Assembly (NCBI RefSeq): GCF_900168685.1
Contig: NZ_FVZN01000014.1
Span: 124,001-188,000, forward strand
Direction: 5' to 3'
DNA: 64,000 nucleotides
Origin: Solibacillus isronensis
GTDB taxonomy: Bacteria; Bacillota; Bacilli; Bacillales_A; Planococcaceae
Below, piece by piece: positions 1 to 9,502 of this stretch. A model generated the notes under the pieces. That model did not search any database and had not been told where the DNA came from. It saw only the letters and a list, made by a program, of their open reading frames with translations. Each line of letters begins with the position of its first letter. The stretch's first letter is position 1. The position numbers were made by a program, and so were the translations under genes.

Positions 1-2
1 AA

Positions 3-3000
3 ATGGGGAAAACTGAAGTATACAAACCAAAAAATCATATTCGCTTTGTCACGGCATCAAGTCTTTTTGATGGGCATGATGCTTCGATTAATATTATGCG
101 TCGAATTTTACAGTCAAGCGGAGCAGAGGTCATTCACTTAGGACACAACCGTTCCGTAGAGGAAGTGGTGAATGCTGCGATTCAGGAAGATGCGCAAGGG
201 GTGGCACTATCTTCATATCAAGGCGGTCATATTGAATATTTCAAATATATGTACGATCTGCTTCGCGAAAAAGGAGCGCCGCATATTAAAATTTACGGTG
301 GCGGTGGTGGTGTAATATTGCCACGTGAAATCAAGGAACTGCATGATTACGGAATTTCCGGTATTTTTTCACCGGAAGATGGGCGTCATTTAGGTTTACA
401 AGGAATGATAAACAAGAAGCTTGAAGGTGCTGATTTTTCAACACTGAAAGGAAATTACAAAGAACTTTTAGAAAAGCTTACAACCGATACACCGGAAATT
501 TTGGCGAATTTAATTACAGCTGCCGAAAATGGCGGGGATGCGGAAATTGAAGAAATGCTGCAGCTTGCAAAAACAAAAAGTTTAAATACACCGGTAGTTG
601 GGATTACAGGTACAGGCGGTGCAGGGAAATCTTCGTTGACAGACGAACTGATCCGCCGATTCCTGCAAGAATTCCCTGATAAGAAACTTGCGATTATTTC
701 AGTCGATCCGACAAAACAAAAAACTGGCGGGGCTTTATTAGGTGACCGTATTCGTATGAACGCCATCTTTAACAACCGCGTTTATATGCGCAGTTTAGCA
801 ACGCGCGGCTCCCATACGGAATTATCAAGTTCAATTGGGGATGTACTCGATGTTGTGCGCACAGCAGGATTTGATCTGATCCTTGTTGAAACAAGTGGTA
901 TCGGGCAAGGCGATGCCGAGATTACAAAATATACAGACCTATCAATGTATGTAATGACGAGCGAATTCGGTGCCCCGACACAGCTTGAAAAAATCGATAT
1001 GATCGATTTTGCGGATTTGATTGCGATCAACAAGTTTGAACGAAAAGGCTCTGAAGATGCATTGCGTCAAGTTCAGAAACAATACCAGCGTTCACGTGAA
1101 CTATGGGAAGAACCGCTTGATCATATGCCTGTATTCGGGACGATTGCTTCACAGTTCAACGATTTAGGAACGAACTCATTATTTGCTGCACTTGTAGCAA
1201 AAATTAATGAGAAATTCGGCTTGGATTGGGAAACTTCGTATGAGCAATTTGTCAAAACACAAAAGCAAAATATTGTTATTCCGAATGATCGTCGCTACTA
1301 CTTACGCGAAATCTCGGAAACAGTCAGAAACTATCATAAGCATGCAGAACAGCAGGCAGCACTTGCGACGAAATGGTATCAGCTTGAAGGAACAAAAGCA
1401 CTGCTTGCAGATAGTGAAACGGCATTAATTGCATCGATTGATTCTTTACTGGAAGGCGTTCAAAATGAATTAACTGCGGAATCGAAGCGTATACTAAAAA
1501 ATTGGAATGCATTAAAAGAAGCTTATGCAGGCGACGAACTTATTACGAAAGTGCGTGATAAGGAGATTAAAACAATTTTACGTACAGAGTCTCTTTCAGG
1601 CTTGAAGATTCCGAAAGTCGCGCTGCCGAACTTTAAAGATTACGGCGAAATTTTACGCTGGGTTTATAAAGAAAATGTACCAGGTGAATTCCCGTATACA
1701 GCAGGTGTTTTCCCGTTCAAACGTGAAGGAGAAGATCCGAAGCGTCAATTTGCGGGTGAAGGAACTCCGGAACGTACGAATAAGCGATTCCATTACTTAT
1801 CAAAAGATGATGATGCAAAGCGTTTATCGACGGCATTTGATTCAGTAACGTTATACGGGGAAGATCCGCATACACGTCCTGATATTTACGGAAAAGTCGG
1901 GGAGTCTGGTGTGAGTGTCTGTACATTGGATGATATGAAAAAACTTTATGCGGGCTTTGATCTATGTGCGCCTTCTACATCTGTGTCGATGACGATTAAT
2001 GGACCTGCACCGATTATTCTGGCAATGTTTATGAATACAGCAATCGATCAGCAAGTGCAAAAGCGTGAGCAGGAGCTGGGCCGTACTTTAACGGTGGAAG
2101 AATTTACAGAAACACGTGAACAAACATTGCAAGTGGTGCGCGGTACCGTACAGGCGGACATATTAAAAGAAGATCAAGGGCAAAATACATGTATCTTCTC
2201 TACTGAATTTGCGCTGCGTATGATGGGCGATATCCAGCAATATTTCATCGATCATAAAGTACGTAACTATTACTCGGTATCCATTTCGGGCTACCATATT
2301 GCCGAAGCCGGGGCAAATCCGATTTCACAGCTTGCATTTACATTGGCAAACGGCTTTACGTATGTTGAGTATTATTTAAGCCGCGGTATGAATATCGATG
2401 ATTTTGCACCGAACTTAAGTTTCTTCTTCTCGAACGGTCTTGACCCTGAGTATACAGTCATCGGTCGTGTAGCCCGCCGCATCTGGGCTGTTGTGATGCG
2501 TGAAAAATACGGCGCAAATGACCGCTCGCAAAAGCTGAAATATCATATTCAAACATCGGGCCGCAGTCTGCATGCACAGGAAATTGACTTCAATGATATT
2601 CGTACAACATTGCAGGCATTAATGGCATTACAGGACAACTGTAACTCACTGCATACAAATGCGTACGATGAGGCAATTACTACACCTACAGAAGAATCGG
2701 TACGACGAGCGATGGCGATTCAAATGATTATTACGAAAGAGCACGGCTTATCGAAAAACGAAAACCCATTACAAGGGGCATTCATTATTGAAGAGCTTAC
2801 ACAGCTGGTGGAAGAGAAAGTGCTGGAAGAGTTTGACCGAATGAATGATCGCGGCGGGGTACTTGGCGCGATGGAAACACAGTATCAGCGCGGAAAAATT
2901 CAAGAAGAATCGATGCACTATGAGCATTTAAAACATTCAGGACAACTGCCGATTATTGGCGTAAACACATATCTAAACCCGAATCCGCCATCTGAAGAAG

Positions 3001-3245
3001 CAATCGATAATATGGAAATTGCCCGTGCTTCCAAAGAAGAAAAAGATTTGCAAATTGCAAACTTGGCAAGCTTTAAAGAAGCAAATGCGGACAATAGCCA
3101 AAAAGCGCTTGATCGATTAAAAGAAGTTGCTAAAACAGGCGGTAATATTTTTGAAGAATTAATGGAAACGGTTAAAGTAGCAAGCCTTGGCCAAATTACT
3201 CAGGCGCTATATGAAGTAGGCGGCCAATACCGCCGAAATATGTAA
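3..3245 (+). CDS. icmF: Fused isobutyryl-CoA mutase (IcmF)
   Basis: 1080 aa, the usual length of IcmF. It fuses a coenzyme B12-binding domain, a MeaB/MeaI-type G-protein chaperone and an acyl-CoA mutase substrate domain, and interconverts isobutyryl-CoA and n-butyryl-CoA (some homologues act on related branched acyl-CoAs). Seen directly: the B12 motif FDGHDASIN with lower-axial His25, a P-loop GTGGAGKS at residues 203-210, and the long TIM-barrel mutase half after about residue 530. ATG at position 3 gives the family's normal N-terminus, so the protein is probably complete although its upstream region is outside the window. Likely last gene of a branched-chain or fatty-acid catabolism operon (inference). 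Confidence 0.95.
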   Translation: MGKTEVYKPKNHIRFVTASSLFDGHDASINIMRRILQSSGAEVIHLGHNRSVEEVVNAAIQEDAQGVALSSYQGGHIEYFKYMYDLLREKGAPHIKIYGGGGGVILPREIKELHDYGISGIFSPEDGRHLGLQGMINKKLEGADFSTLKGNYKELLEKLTTDTPEILANLITAAENGGDAEIEEMLQLAKTKSLNTPVVGITGTGGAGKSSLTDELIRRFLQEFPDKKLAIISVDPTKQKTGGALLGDRIRMNAIFNNRVYMRSLATRGSHTELSSSIGDVLDVVRTAGFDLILVETSGIGQGDAEITKYTDLSMYVMTSEFGAPTQLEKIDMIDFADLIAINKFERKGSEDALRQVQKQYQRSRELWEEPLDHMPVFGTIASQFNDLGTNSLFAALVAKINEKFGLDWETSYEQFVKTQKQNIVIPNDRRYYLREISETVRNYHKHAEQQAALATKWYQLEGTKALLADSETALIASIDSLLEGVQNELTAESKRILKNWNALKEAYAGDELITKVRDKEIKTILRTESLSGLKIPKVALPNFKDYGEILRWVYKENVPGEFPYTAGVFPFKREGEDPKRQFAGEGTPERTNKRFHYLSKDDDAKRLSTAFDSVTLYGEDPHTRPDIYGKVGESGVSVCTLDDMKKLYAGFDLCAPSTSVSMTINGPAPIILAMFMNTAIDQQVQKREQELGRTLTVEEFTETREQTLQVVRGTVQADILKEDQGQNTCIFSTEFALRMMGDIQQYFIDHKVRNYYSVSISGYHIAEAGANPISQLAFTLANGFTYVEYYLSRGMNIDDFAPNLSFFFSNGLDPEYTVIGRVARRIWAVVMREKYGANDRSQKLKYHIQTSGRSLHAQEIDFNDIRTTLQALMALQDNCNSLHTNAYDEAITTPTEESVRRAMAIQMIITKEHGLSKNENPLQGAFIIEELTQLVEEKVLEEFDRMNDRGGVLGAMETQYQRGKIQEESMHYEHLKHSGQLPIIGVNTYLNPNPPSEEAIDNMEIARASKEEKDLQIANLASFKEANADNSQKALDRLKEVAKTGGNIFEELMETVKVASLGQITQALYEVGGQYRRNM

Positions 3246-3287
3246 GGTAAGACAGATTTATTATTGTTGAATAACAGAAAACAACTT

Positions 3288-3315
3288 AATAACTAGCCTT
3301 ATTTACTTAGTTATT
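3288..3315 (+). terminator. Weak stem-loop after icmF
   Basis: AATAACTA (3288-3295) pairs perfectly with TAGTTATT (3308-3315) and an A-rich stretch follows. There is no T tract, so terminator function is uncertain. Confidence 0.3.
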
Positions 3316-3416
3316 AGAAAAAAATGCAAAAAAATGAACTTAGAATACCACGAGTGCGGGAATTTTCGTTATACTAGTAAATACATGGACGATCTGATGA
3401 AGGAAGGTGCGCAATA

Positions 3417-3575
3417 GTGCAACAGTATGTACATTATATTTTAATTTTAGCATGCCTAATCGCAACCTTCTTTTTATATAACCGACAACTAGCAGCAATC
3501 CCTTTGCTGCTTTTATCCTTCATTTTATTTTATGTTGCCTATAAAAAAGTAACAAATTTAAAAAACAAGAAATGA
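3417..3575 (+). CDS. Small two-helix membrane protein
   Basis: 52 codons from GTG, preceded by GAAGGAAGG at a workable distance. The product has two hydrophobic segments (about residues 6-20 and 24-42) separated by YNRQLAA, then a basic tail KKVTNLKNKK, so it should be an inner-membrane hairpin with both ends inside. It is independent of icmF (171-nt gap with TATACT at 3370-3375). The GTG overlaps the stop codon of a 10-codon mini-ORF that starts ATG at 3385 (TAG at 3415-3417), so translational coupling is possible. No family recognised. Confidence 0.6.
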   Translation: MQQYVHYILILACLIATFFLYNRQLAAIPLLLLSFILFYVAYKKVTNLKNKK

Positions 3576-3624
3576 AACTAGCATAGTGATAGCATGTTTG
3601 TATATAATGGGTATTATGCTTATA

Positions 3625-3732
3625 TCCATCCAGTTGTTGTACAAGCAACGGAAGAACGGGTATAAGATCTTCGGCAGATGTTAAGGATTTGGAAGACGAA
3701 TCCAAACGCAATTACGCCGAGTCGTAATTGAT
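3625..3732 (+). repeat. Three-hairpin leader repeat, copy 1 (degenerate)
   Basis: Degenerate copy of the element at 38263-38397 and 53136-53270. Shared blocks are the start CCAGTTGT, GGCaGATGT, AATCcaaACGCAATTACGCC and CGTAATTGAT. The last hairpin pairs CAATTACGCC with GTCGTAATTG (one mismatch relative to the other copies). It ends 27 nt before the rpoE start codon, the same orientation and nearly the same distance as the other copies. Confidence 0.7.
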
Positions 3733-3759
3733 AAATAGACATGTAAGAATGGAAAGGAC

Positions 3760-4350
3760 GTGCACGATTTGAACTTTCGTGGTATGACAGATGAACAATT
3801 AGCAGAAGAGTCATTAATCGACTTAGCATACGCACTACTAGAAGATAAAAAACAAGCAATGCCGTTAAATGAATTATTAAAAGGAATTCAAGCATTAAAT
3901 GGTATTTCAGATGAAGAACTAAAATCACGTTTAGTGCAATTTTATACAGACTTAAATGTAGAAGGCCGTTTCTTATTAAACCATGAAAATGGCTGGGGTT
4001 TACGTGAGTGGTATAAAGTAGAAACAATCGAAGAAGAAACAGCGCCAACAATTAAGACACGTAAGAAGAAAGCAAAAGCTGTTGACGACGAAGATGAAGA
4101 TGAAATCATCGACCTTGAAGAAGAGGATGTATTATTCGAGGAAGATTACGATGAATTCGTTGACGACGAAGAAGAAGAGGAAGAAGTGGATGAGGACATC
4201 GACTTCGTTGAAGAAGACATTGAAGAAATCGATCCTGACATCGATGAAGAATTAATCGATGAAGATGATACATTTATTATCGAGGATGATGAAGAAGAAA
4301 TAGACGAAGAGTTAGATGAGGAACTAGAAGAAGACGAAGATCTTAAATAA
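3760..4350 (+). CDS. rpoE: RNA polymerase delta subunit RpoE
   Basis: 196 aa. An N-terminal HARE-HTH domain (about residues 8-90, with QFYTDLN and GRFL as in Bacillus delta) is followed by a long, almost uninterrupted Asp/Glu tail that is intrinsically disordered. Delta binds RNA polymerase, raises transcript release and recycling, and makes promoters sensitive to the initiating NTP. GTG at 3760 follows AAAGGAC; an alternative ATG lies at 3784. Sits just upstream of pyrG as in B. subtilis. The GTG sits in the sequence AGGACGTGCACGA, which also surrounds the spoIIID start behind repeat copy 2. Confidence 0.93.
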   Translation: MHDLNFRGMTDEQLAEESLIDLAYALLEDKKQAMPLNELLKGIQALNGISDEELKSRLVQFYTDLNVEGRFLLNHENGWGLREWYKVETIEEETAPTIKTRKKKAKAVDDEDEDEIIDLEEEDVLFEEDYDEFVDDEEEEEEVDEDIDFVEEDIEEIDPDIDEELIDEDDTFIIEDDEEEIDEELDEELEEDEDLK

Positions 4351-4377
4351 GATTTTTACTTTGGAAATTGAAAGTGC

Positions 4378-4404
4378 TTGACTTCTAATTCAGTTCCGTA
4401 TAAT
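4378..4404 (+). promoter_or_regulatory. pyrG promoter
   Basis: TTGACT (4378-4383) and TATAAT (4399-4404) with a 15-bp spacer; TGCTTG at 4375 is an alternative -35 with 18 bp. The likely start site is the GGG of GGGCTCC at 4414, the hallmark initial sequence of Bacillus pyrG transcripts. Confidence 0.7.
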
Positions 4405-4413
4405 CTTTTACTT

Positions 4414-4490
4414 GGGCTCCTTTAAAAAGGAGATTGACCGTATAAGTTATACGCTCCCCCTGCAAAATAGTGCAGGAGGAGCGTTTTTTA
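4414..4490 (+). promoter_or_regulatory. pyrG leader with CTP-responsive attenuator
   Basis: The transcript would start GGGCTCC and contain a terminator hairpin: ACGCTCCCCCTGCA (4451-4464) with TGCAGGAGGAGCGT (4471-4484), then six T. In B. subtilis, low CTP causes repeated G addition at the GGGC start, and the poly-G 5' end pairs with the pyrimidine strand of the terminator, allowing readthrough into pyrG. Here the pyrimidine strand CTCCCCCTG is an ideal partner for poly-G. Mechanism transferred from B. subtilis; the sequence elements are directly visible. Confidence 0.75.
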
Positions 4491-4585
4491 TTTTTTCATG
4501 CGTTTTTAGTTAGAAAAACATTCCCTTGCATTTAGGAAGCAATAGAGTGTTTTTCTAATTTGTTTTAAAAGAAGGAGGAATTTGT

Positions 4586-6190
4586 ATGACAAAGTATATT
4601 TTCGTAACAGGTGGGGTAGTTTCATCACTTGGTAAAGGGATAGTAGCAGCATCTTTAGGTCGTCTATTAAAAAATCGTGGATTGGAAGTAACAATTCAAA
4701 AATTTGATCCATATTTAAATATTGATCCAGGTACAATGAGCCCATACCAACACGGTGAAGTTTTCGTTACAGATGATGGTGCAGAAGCGGACTTAGACTT
4801 AGGTCACTATGAGCGTTTCATCGATATTAACCTTGGTAAACACTCAACTGTTACTTCTGGTAAAGTATATCAATCGGTACTGAATAAAGAACGCCGCGGC
4901 GATTACAATGGTGGTACTGTTCAAGTAATTCCTCACGTAACAAATGAAATTAAAGACCGTATTCAACGTGCTGGCCGTGAAACTTCTGCTGATGTTGTAA
5001 TTACGGAAATCGGCGGTACAGTAGGTGACTTCGAATCACTTTCTTTCCTTGAAGCGATTCGTCAAATGCGTCGTGATTTAGGTCATGAAAATGTTATGTA
5101 CATCCACTGTACGTTAATGCCTTATATCGCAGCAGCAGGTGAAATGAAAACGAAACCGACACAACACTCTGTAAAAGAGTTACGTTCATTAGGTATTCAG
5201 CCAAATATTATCGTTTTACGTACAGAACAACCAGTGCCACAAGATATGAAAGAAAAAATTGCGTTATTCTGTGACGTAAGACCTTCTGATATTATCGAAT
5301 CACGTGATGCAGAACATTTATATGAAGTGCCATTAAACCTTCATGCACAAGGCTTTGACCAAATCGTTCTTGATCATTTCGGCATTACAGCGCCAAAAGC
5401 GGATATGACAGATTGGAAAGAGCTTGTACATTTAGTGAAAAACTTGGAGCACAAAACACGTATCGCTTTAGTAGGTAAATACGTTGAATTGCAAGATGCT
5501 TATATTTCAGTTGTAGAAGCGTTAAAACATGCAGGTTATGTATACAATTCAGATATCGAAATCGACTGGATCAATGCTGAGCACGTTACAGCGGAAAATG
5601 TTGATGAATTGCTAGGACAAGCAGACGGTATTTTAGTGCCAGGTGGTTTCGGCGACCGTGGTGTTGAAGGGAAAATCGAATCGATCCGTTATGCACGTGA
5701 AAACGATGTACCATTCTTCGGTATTTGCCTAGGTATGCAGATGGCAACTGTAGAATTTGCACGTAATGTTATGGGCTTGGAAGGTGCACATTCAACAGAA
5801 CTGGACAAAAATACGAAATACCCAATTATCGATTTCTTACCAGATCAAACAGAAGATACAGATATCGGCGGAACATTACGTCTTGGTTTATATCCATGTA
5901 AATTAAAAGAAGGATCTCGTGCACGCGCGGCTTACAATGGTGAAGAGCTAGTATACGAACGTCACCGTCACCGTTACGAGTTCAATAATGAATTCCGTGA
6001 AGCAATGGAAGCGGAAGGTATGGTATTCTCAGGATTATCTCCTAACAATAAATTAGTAGAAATTGTTGAGTTACCGGAGAAGAAATTCTTTGTGGCTGGT
6101 CAATTCCACCCAGAATTAATTTCACGTCCACAACGTCCACAACCATTATTCCGTGAGTTTATTGGCGCAGCGTTTAACAATAAAAAGTAA
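4586..6190 (+). CDS. pyrG: CTP synthase PyrG
   Basis: 534 aa, full length. Makes CTP from UTP, ATP and glutamine. The N-terminal amidoligase domain begins with [14 protein letters not shown] (ATP-binding loop) and the C-terminal class I glutamine amidotransferase carries the nucleophile in GICLGMQ and the His-Glu pair near FHPE. ATG preceded by AAGGAGG. Expression probably depends on the CTP-sensing attenuator in front of it. Confidence 0.98.
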   Translation: MTKYIFVTGGVVSSLGKGIVAASLGRLLKNRGLEVTIQKFDPYLNIDPGTMSPYQHGEVFVTDDGAEADLDLGHYERFIDINLGKHSTVTSGKVYQSVLNKERRGDYNGGTVQVIPHVTNEIKDRIQRAGRETSADVVITEIGGTVGDFESLSFLEAIRQMRRDLGHENVMYIHCTLMPYIAAAGEMKTKPTQHSVKELRSLGIQPNIIVLRTEQPVPQDMKEKIALFCDVRPSDIIESRDAEHLYEVPLNLHAQGFDQIVLDHFGITAPKADMTDWKELVHLVKNLEHKTRIALVGKYVELQDAYISVVEALKHAGYVYNSDIEIDWINAEHVTAENVDELLGQADGILVPGGFGDRGVEGKIESIRYARENDVPFFGICLGMQMATVEFARNVMGLEGAHSTELDKNTKYPIIDFLPDQTEDTDIGGTLRLGLYPCKLKEGSRARAAYNGEELVYERHRHRYEFNNEFREAMEAEGMVFSGLSPNNKLVEIVELPEKKFFVAGQFHPELISRPQRPQPLFREFIGAAFNNKK

Positions 6191-6198
6191 TTAATTTT

Positions 6199-6230
6199 GC
6201 ACGTCCTGTTTTAAGGGACGTGCTTTTTTC
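6199..6230 (+). terminator. pyrG terminator
   Basis: GCACGTCC (6199-6206) pairs with GGGACGTGC (6215-6223), followed by a T tract. Confidence 0.88.
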
Positions 6231-6251
6231 TTAAGAATTGTTTCATTACAT

Positions 6252-6291
6252 AAAAAGACGACTCTTATGCCAACAGGTCATAAGAGTCGTC
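6252..6291 (-). terminator. Terminator of the ywjG-like gene
   Basis: Perfect 13-bp inverted repeat GACGACTCTTATG / CATAAGAGTCGTC with a five-T tail on the minus strand, just after the minus-strand stop codon. Confidence 0.85.
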
Positions 6292-6297
6292 GATAAA

Positions 6298-6870
6298 TTA
6301 TGCGAATGGTGACGGGTGGCTGTCCATTAATTCGTCATCCTCTTCATCATCGTCCACGAGCATTTCATCGAATTCCATCTTAATCGCTTCATAAATATAT
6401 AAAGCTGCAATTAGATGCGGAAATACGATACGTTCGCCGAGCTTTGTAGGATGCGGTAAAATGCCGCCGCGCACTTTCAATGAAATATACGTATAAGCAA
6501 GATCGCATAACGGATTATCGTCGCCTGCCACTTCACTTGCGACAGCCGCAAATGGGATGAACTCTGCATGCAGTTGCTGTGCAAGTTTTAATGCTTGTTC
6601 ATCTTTAGCGTGACGCGTAAAAATAATGACACGGTCAGCAGGCAAAAGTTCAACGCTTTCTGTATAGCGTGCAAACTTAGCAAATTTACCTTCACCAAGC
6701 TCTGCATTTATTGCAACAGCTTCCATTTCACCAAATGCCGCAAAGTAAATTGTTCCTTGTCCGATTGCCGCCTGTGCCAATAATCGTGCAGTTTCTTCAA
6801 TAGATTCTTCCTCAGTTTGCTGAATGCGCTGTAGAAGACCTGTTAATTGCGTAGTTAAAATTTTAGACAT
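6298..6870 (-). CDS. ywjG: DUF2529 protein, YwjG-like
   Basis: 190 aa, function unknown. The pattern of alternating small and beta-forming residues (GTIYFAAFGE, DRVIIFTRHAKD) resembles a SIS-type Rossmann fold, as expected of DUF2529. An acidic tail DDDEEDDELMD ends the protein. It is the only minus-strand gene in the first 43 kb and lies between pyrG and spo0F exactly as ywjG does in B. subtilis. It has its own terminator. Confidence 0.8.
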   Translation of the reverse strand: MSKILTTQLTGLLQRIQQTEEESIEETARLLAQAAIGQGTIYFAAFGEMEAVAINAELGEGKFAKFARYTESVELLPADRVIIFTRHAKDEQALKLAQQLHAEFIPFAAVASEVAGDDNPLCDLAYTYISLKVRGGILPHPTKLGERIVFPHLIAALYIYEAIKMEFDEMLVDDDEEDDELMDSHPSPFA

Positions 6871-6988
6871 ATTTACACCTCAAAGTTATTATAAAATTGT
6901 GCACATAAAAAAGCAAAAGCACAAACTCTCTCTATAAAAGAGGGGAAATCAATTTAGTAATAGAATGTAACTATATAAAGTGAAACTT

Positions 6989-7019
6989 CAATCAGTGGGG
7001 AGGTCTTGCCCACTGATTG
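6989..7019 (+). other. 11-bp stem-loop upstream of spo0F
   Basis: CAATCAGTGGG (6989-6999) pairs perfectly with CCCACTGATTG (7009-7019) around a 9-nt loop. First of two strong hairpins in the spo0F leader; no T tract. Confidence 0.6.
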
Positions 7020-7044
7020 TTAGTTGAACCAATCGGGCATTTAT

Positions 7045-7121
7045 GGGTAGTTGATCTCCCGCCTATCCATTTCGCCTTTGTTAAGTCTAGAGGCGGGAGT
7101 CTTACTACCCGTTAATGCGGG
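7045..7121 (+). promoter_or_regulatory. Nested stem structure with a competing hairpin, spo0F leader
   Basis: Outer stem GGGTAGT (7045-7051) / ACTACCC (7104-7110) encloses inner stem CTCCCGCCT (7056-7064) / AGGCGGGAG (7091-7099). CCCG (7108-7111) can instead pair with CGGG (7118-7121), which competes with the outer stem. A diverged relative may lie at 8585-8653. Could be a structured leader or a small hairpin-bearing repeat; origin unknown. Confidence 0.55.
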
Positions 7122-7150
7122 ATAAATTATTATTATAATGGGGGATCACA

Positions 7151-7522
7151 TTGAAGGGGATACTAATAGTAGATGATCAGCAGGGGATAAGGATGCTTCT
7201 AAATGAAGTATTTAAAAAAGAAGGATTCACAACATATTTAGCGGCAAATGGTTTTGATGCAATAAAAATTGCACAGGAAAATGCGCTCGATTGCGTTCTG
7301 CTGGATATGAAAATACCCGGAATGGACGGATTGGAGATTTTAGCCCGTTTGAAAGAAGATCACCCGGAGCTGCCTGTAATGATGATGACTGCTTATGTGG
7401 AACAGCATATGATGGACAGAGCGAACGAATTAGGTGTGGTGAAATACTTTACCAAACCTTTTAATATTTTTGAAGTACGTGATGAAGTTAATAAACTAGT
7501 AGAAAAGACTGAAAAAATATAA
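7151..7522 (+). CDS. spo0F: Sporulation response regulator Spo0F
   Basis: 123 aa, a single receiver domain with no output domain. Spo0F takes phosphate from sporulation kinases and passes it to Spo0B in the phosphorelay that activates Spo0A. Seen: acidic pair Asp8/Asp9 in VDDQ, phosphoacceptor Asp52 in LLDMKIPGMDG, Thr80, and Lys102 in FTKPF. Start is TTG at 7151 behind GGGGGAT; no ATG gives a better N-terminus. Position between ywjG and fbaA matches Bacillus. Confidence 0.93.
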   Translation: MKGILIVDDQQGIRMLLNEVFKKEGFTTYLAANGFDAIKIAQENALDCVLLDMKIPGMDGLEILARLKEDHPELPVMMMTAYVEQHMMDRANELGVVKYFTKPFNIFEVRDEVNKLVEKTEKI

Positions 7523-7536
7523 ATGAAACAGGCGAG

Positions 7537-7565
7537 CAGGCAGTAGCGCATACTGTCTGTTTTTG
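7537..7565 (+). terminator. spo0F terminator
   Basis: CAGGCAGTA (7537-7545) pairs with TACTGTCTG (7551-7559) including one G-T, then five T. Confidence 0.8.
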
Positions 7566-7586
7566 TTATGATTAATCTAAATGTTT

Positions 7587-7615
7587 TTGTCAATTCATGT
7601 GATTTTGCATAGAAT
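7587..7615 (+). promoter_or_regulatory. fbaA sigma-A promoter
   Basis: TTGTCA (7587-7592), 17-bp spacer, TAGAAT (7610-7615). Confidence 0.7.
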
Positions 7616-7709
7616 AGACGATGAAAAAAATACTTAAAAAAAGCATTTTGCGCAAACTATGTTTTTCTAGCAGCAAACTATTTATGTATCTTCGAGGAGG
7701 ATTTTAATA

Positions 7710-8564
7710 ATGGCATTAGTTTCAATGAAAGAAATGTTAATTAAAGCAAAAGCGGAAGGTTATGCAGTAGGTCAATTCAATATTAACAACCTAGAATGGA
7801 CACAAGCCATTTTACAAGCAGCAGAAGAAGAAAAATCACCAGTAATTCTAGGTGTTTCTGAAGGTGCCGGAAAATATATGGGCGGTTTCATTGCTGTAGT
7901 AAAAATGGTTGAAGGCTTAATGGAAAGCTACAAAACAACTGTTCCAGTAGCAATTCATTTAGATCATGGTTCAAGTTTCGATAAATGTAAAGAAGCAATC
8001 GATGCTGGTTTCTCTTCTGTTATGATTGACGCTTCACACCATCCATTCGAAGAAAATATTGAAACAACTAAACAAGTTGTTGACTATGCACATGCAAAAG
8101 GTGTATCTGTTGAAGCGGAACTTGGTACTGTAGGCGGCGAGGAAGACGGTGTAATTGGCGGCATTATGTACGCAAACCCGCAGGAATGTAAAGCACTAGT
8201 TGAAGCTACAGGTATTGACTGTTTAGCTCCAGCATTAGGTTCTGTTCACGGTCCTTACAAAGGCGAACCAAACTTAGGATTTGCTGAAATGGAAGAAATC
8301 TCAACGTTAACAGACGTTCCGTTAGTATTACATGGTGGAACTGGTATTCCAACAAAAGATATTCAACGTTCAATTTCTTTAGGTACAGCAAAAATTAATG
8401 TCAACACTGAAAACCAAATCTCGGCTACGAAAGTGATCCGTGAATTTTTAGAAAATGATAAGAAAACATATGATCCACGTAAATATTTAGGTCCAGCTCG
8501 TGAAGCGATTAAAGCTACTGTAATCGGTAAAATGCGCGAATTCGGCAGCTCTGGAAAAGCTTAA
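7710..8564 (+). CDS. fbaA: Class II fructose-1,6-bisphosphate aldolase FbaA
   Basis: 284 aa, full length. Zinc-dependent cleavage of fructose 1,6-bisphosphate to DHAP and glyceraldehyde 3-phosphate in glycolysis, and the reverse in gluconeogenesis. Seen: HLDHGSS with the catalytic Asp and first zinc His, ASHHPFEEN, the second and third metal-ligand regions GSVHGPYKG and LHGGTGIP, and the phosphate-binding segment INVNTE. ATG is preceded by GAGGAGG. Functionally opposed to glpX a little downstream. Confidence 0.98.
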   Translation: MALVSMKEMLIKAKAEGYAVGQFNINNLEWTQAILQAAEEEKSPVILGVSEGAGKYMGGFIAVVKMVEGLMESYKTTVPVAIHLDHGSSFDKCKEAIDAGFSSVMIDASHHPFEENIETTKQVVDYAHAKGVSVEAELGTVGGEEDGVIGGIMYANPQECKALVEATGIDCLAPALGSVHGPYKGEPNLGFAEMEEISTLTDVPLVLHGGTGIPTKDIQRSISLGTAKINVNTENQISATKVIREFLENDKKTYDPRKYLGPAREAIKATVIGKMREFGSSGKA

Positions 8565-8584
8565 TTGATAGAGTAAAACTTCTT

Positions 8585-8653
8585 TTACGGAAGTCATTCC
8601 TCTGCCGATACGCTTTTAAGGCAGCTAAATTATTACCTATTAATGCGGAATAA
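8585..8653 (+). repeat. Possible diverged copy of the spo0F-leader element
   Basis: Contains CTGCC...GGCAG as a stem and then TTACCTATTAATGCGGAATAA, which parallels CTACCCGTTAATGCGGGATAA at 7105-7125. Similarity is short and was judged by eye. Confidence 0.35.
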
Positions 8654-8663
8654 TGAATCCACA

Positions 8664-8698
8664 AAAGAAAAGTGCACAAAATAAGCGTACTTTTCTTT
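8664..8698 (+). terminator. fbaA downstream hairpin
   Basis: AAAGAAAAGT (8664-8673) pairs perfectly with ACTTTTCTTT (8689-8698); the T-rich descending arm could act as terminator. Confidence 0.6.
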
Positions 8699-8723
8699 GT
8701 GAACACGTGTTTTTCAACATAAG

Positions 8724-8758
8724 ACATCTCGTTCACAAATTGAGCGAGATGTGTTTTT
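8724..8758 (+). terminator. Second fbaA terminator
   Basis: ACATCTCG (8724-8731) pairs with CGAGATGT (8745-8752), followed by a five-T run. Confidence 0.8.
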
Positions 8759-8788
8759 ATAATCAAATGTAAATCGGAGGCTATTATA

Positions 8789-9439
8789 ATGAAATTTTTT
8801 ATCGATACAGCAAACTTTGACGAAATTAAAGAAGCATACTCTTGGGGAATTCTTTCAGGTGTAACGACAAACCCATCATTAGTTGCAAAAGAATCCGGCG
8901 TGAATTTCCACGACCGCTTACGTGAAATTGCTGAGTTAGTAAACGGCTCGGTTTCTGGTGAAGTAATTTCTTTAGACGCTGAAGGAATGATTCGTGAAGG
9001 GGAAGAATTGGCAGCAATTCACCCGAATATTACAGTAAAACTTCCAATGACACCGGAAGGATTAAAAGCTTGTAAACATTTCTCTGAAAAAGGGATTAAA
9101 ACGAACGTCACATTAATTTTCTCTGCTAACCAAGCATTGATGGCAGCACGTGCAGGCGCTTCTTATGTATCTCCATTCTTAGGACGTTTAGATGATATTG
9201 GTCAAGATGGCGTAGAATTGATCCGTGAAATTGCTGAAATGTTTGCTATCCACGAAATTGACACGGAAATCATTGCCGCATCTATTCGTCACCCGCAACA
9301 TATTACGCAAGCCGCATTAGCTGGCGCACATATTGCAACAACTCCATACAAAGTTTTACAGCAACTGTTTAATCATCCATTAACAGACAAAGGAATTGAA
9401 GGATTTTTAGCGGATTGGGCAAAGCGTGAAGGGAAATAA
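8789..9439 (+). CDS. ywjH: Transaldolase / fructose-6-phosphate aldolase family
   Basis: 216 aa, the short TalC/FSA-type class I aldolase. Motifs are [18 protein letters not shown] and the Schiff-base Lys in VKLPMT. In Bacillus the orthologue (YwjH/Tal) acts in the non-oxidative pentose phosphate pathway; the sequence alone cannot separate transaldolase from fructose-6-phosphate aldolase activity. ATG at 8789 follows CGGAGG. Lies between fbaA and murA2 as in B. subtilis. Confidence 0.92.
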   Translation: MKFFIDTANFDEIKEAYSWGILSGVTTNPSLVAKESGVNFHDRLREIAELVNGSVSGEVISLDAEGMIREGEELAAIHPNITVKLPMTPEGLKACKHFSEKGIKTNVTLIFSANQALMAARAGASYVSPFLGRLDDIGQDGVELIREIAEMFAIHEIDTEIIAASIRHPQHITQAALAGAHIATTPYKVLQQLFNHPLTDKGIEGFLADWAKREGK

Positions 9440-9502
9440 TAAGAATACCTCACAGCAGTCTACTTTACTGTGAAATTTGTCCAATGTAAGGGAGAACACA
9501 AA

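Noticed and set aside
3620-4051. Minus-strand reading frame opposite rpoE
   Set aside because: It is the shadow of the acidic rpoE coding strand and the leader repeat; a similar YQLRLGVIA stretch occurs opposite 38282-38497 only because both lie over the same repeat.
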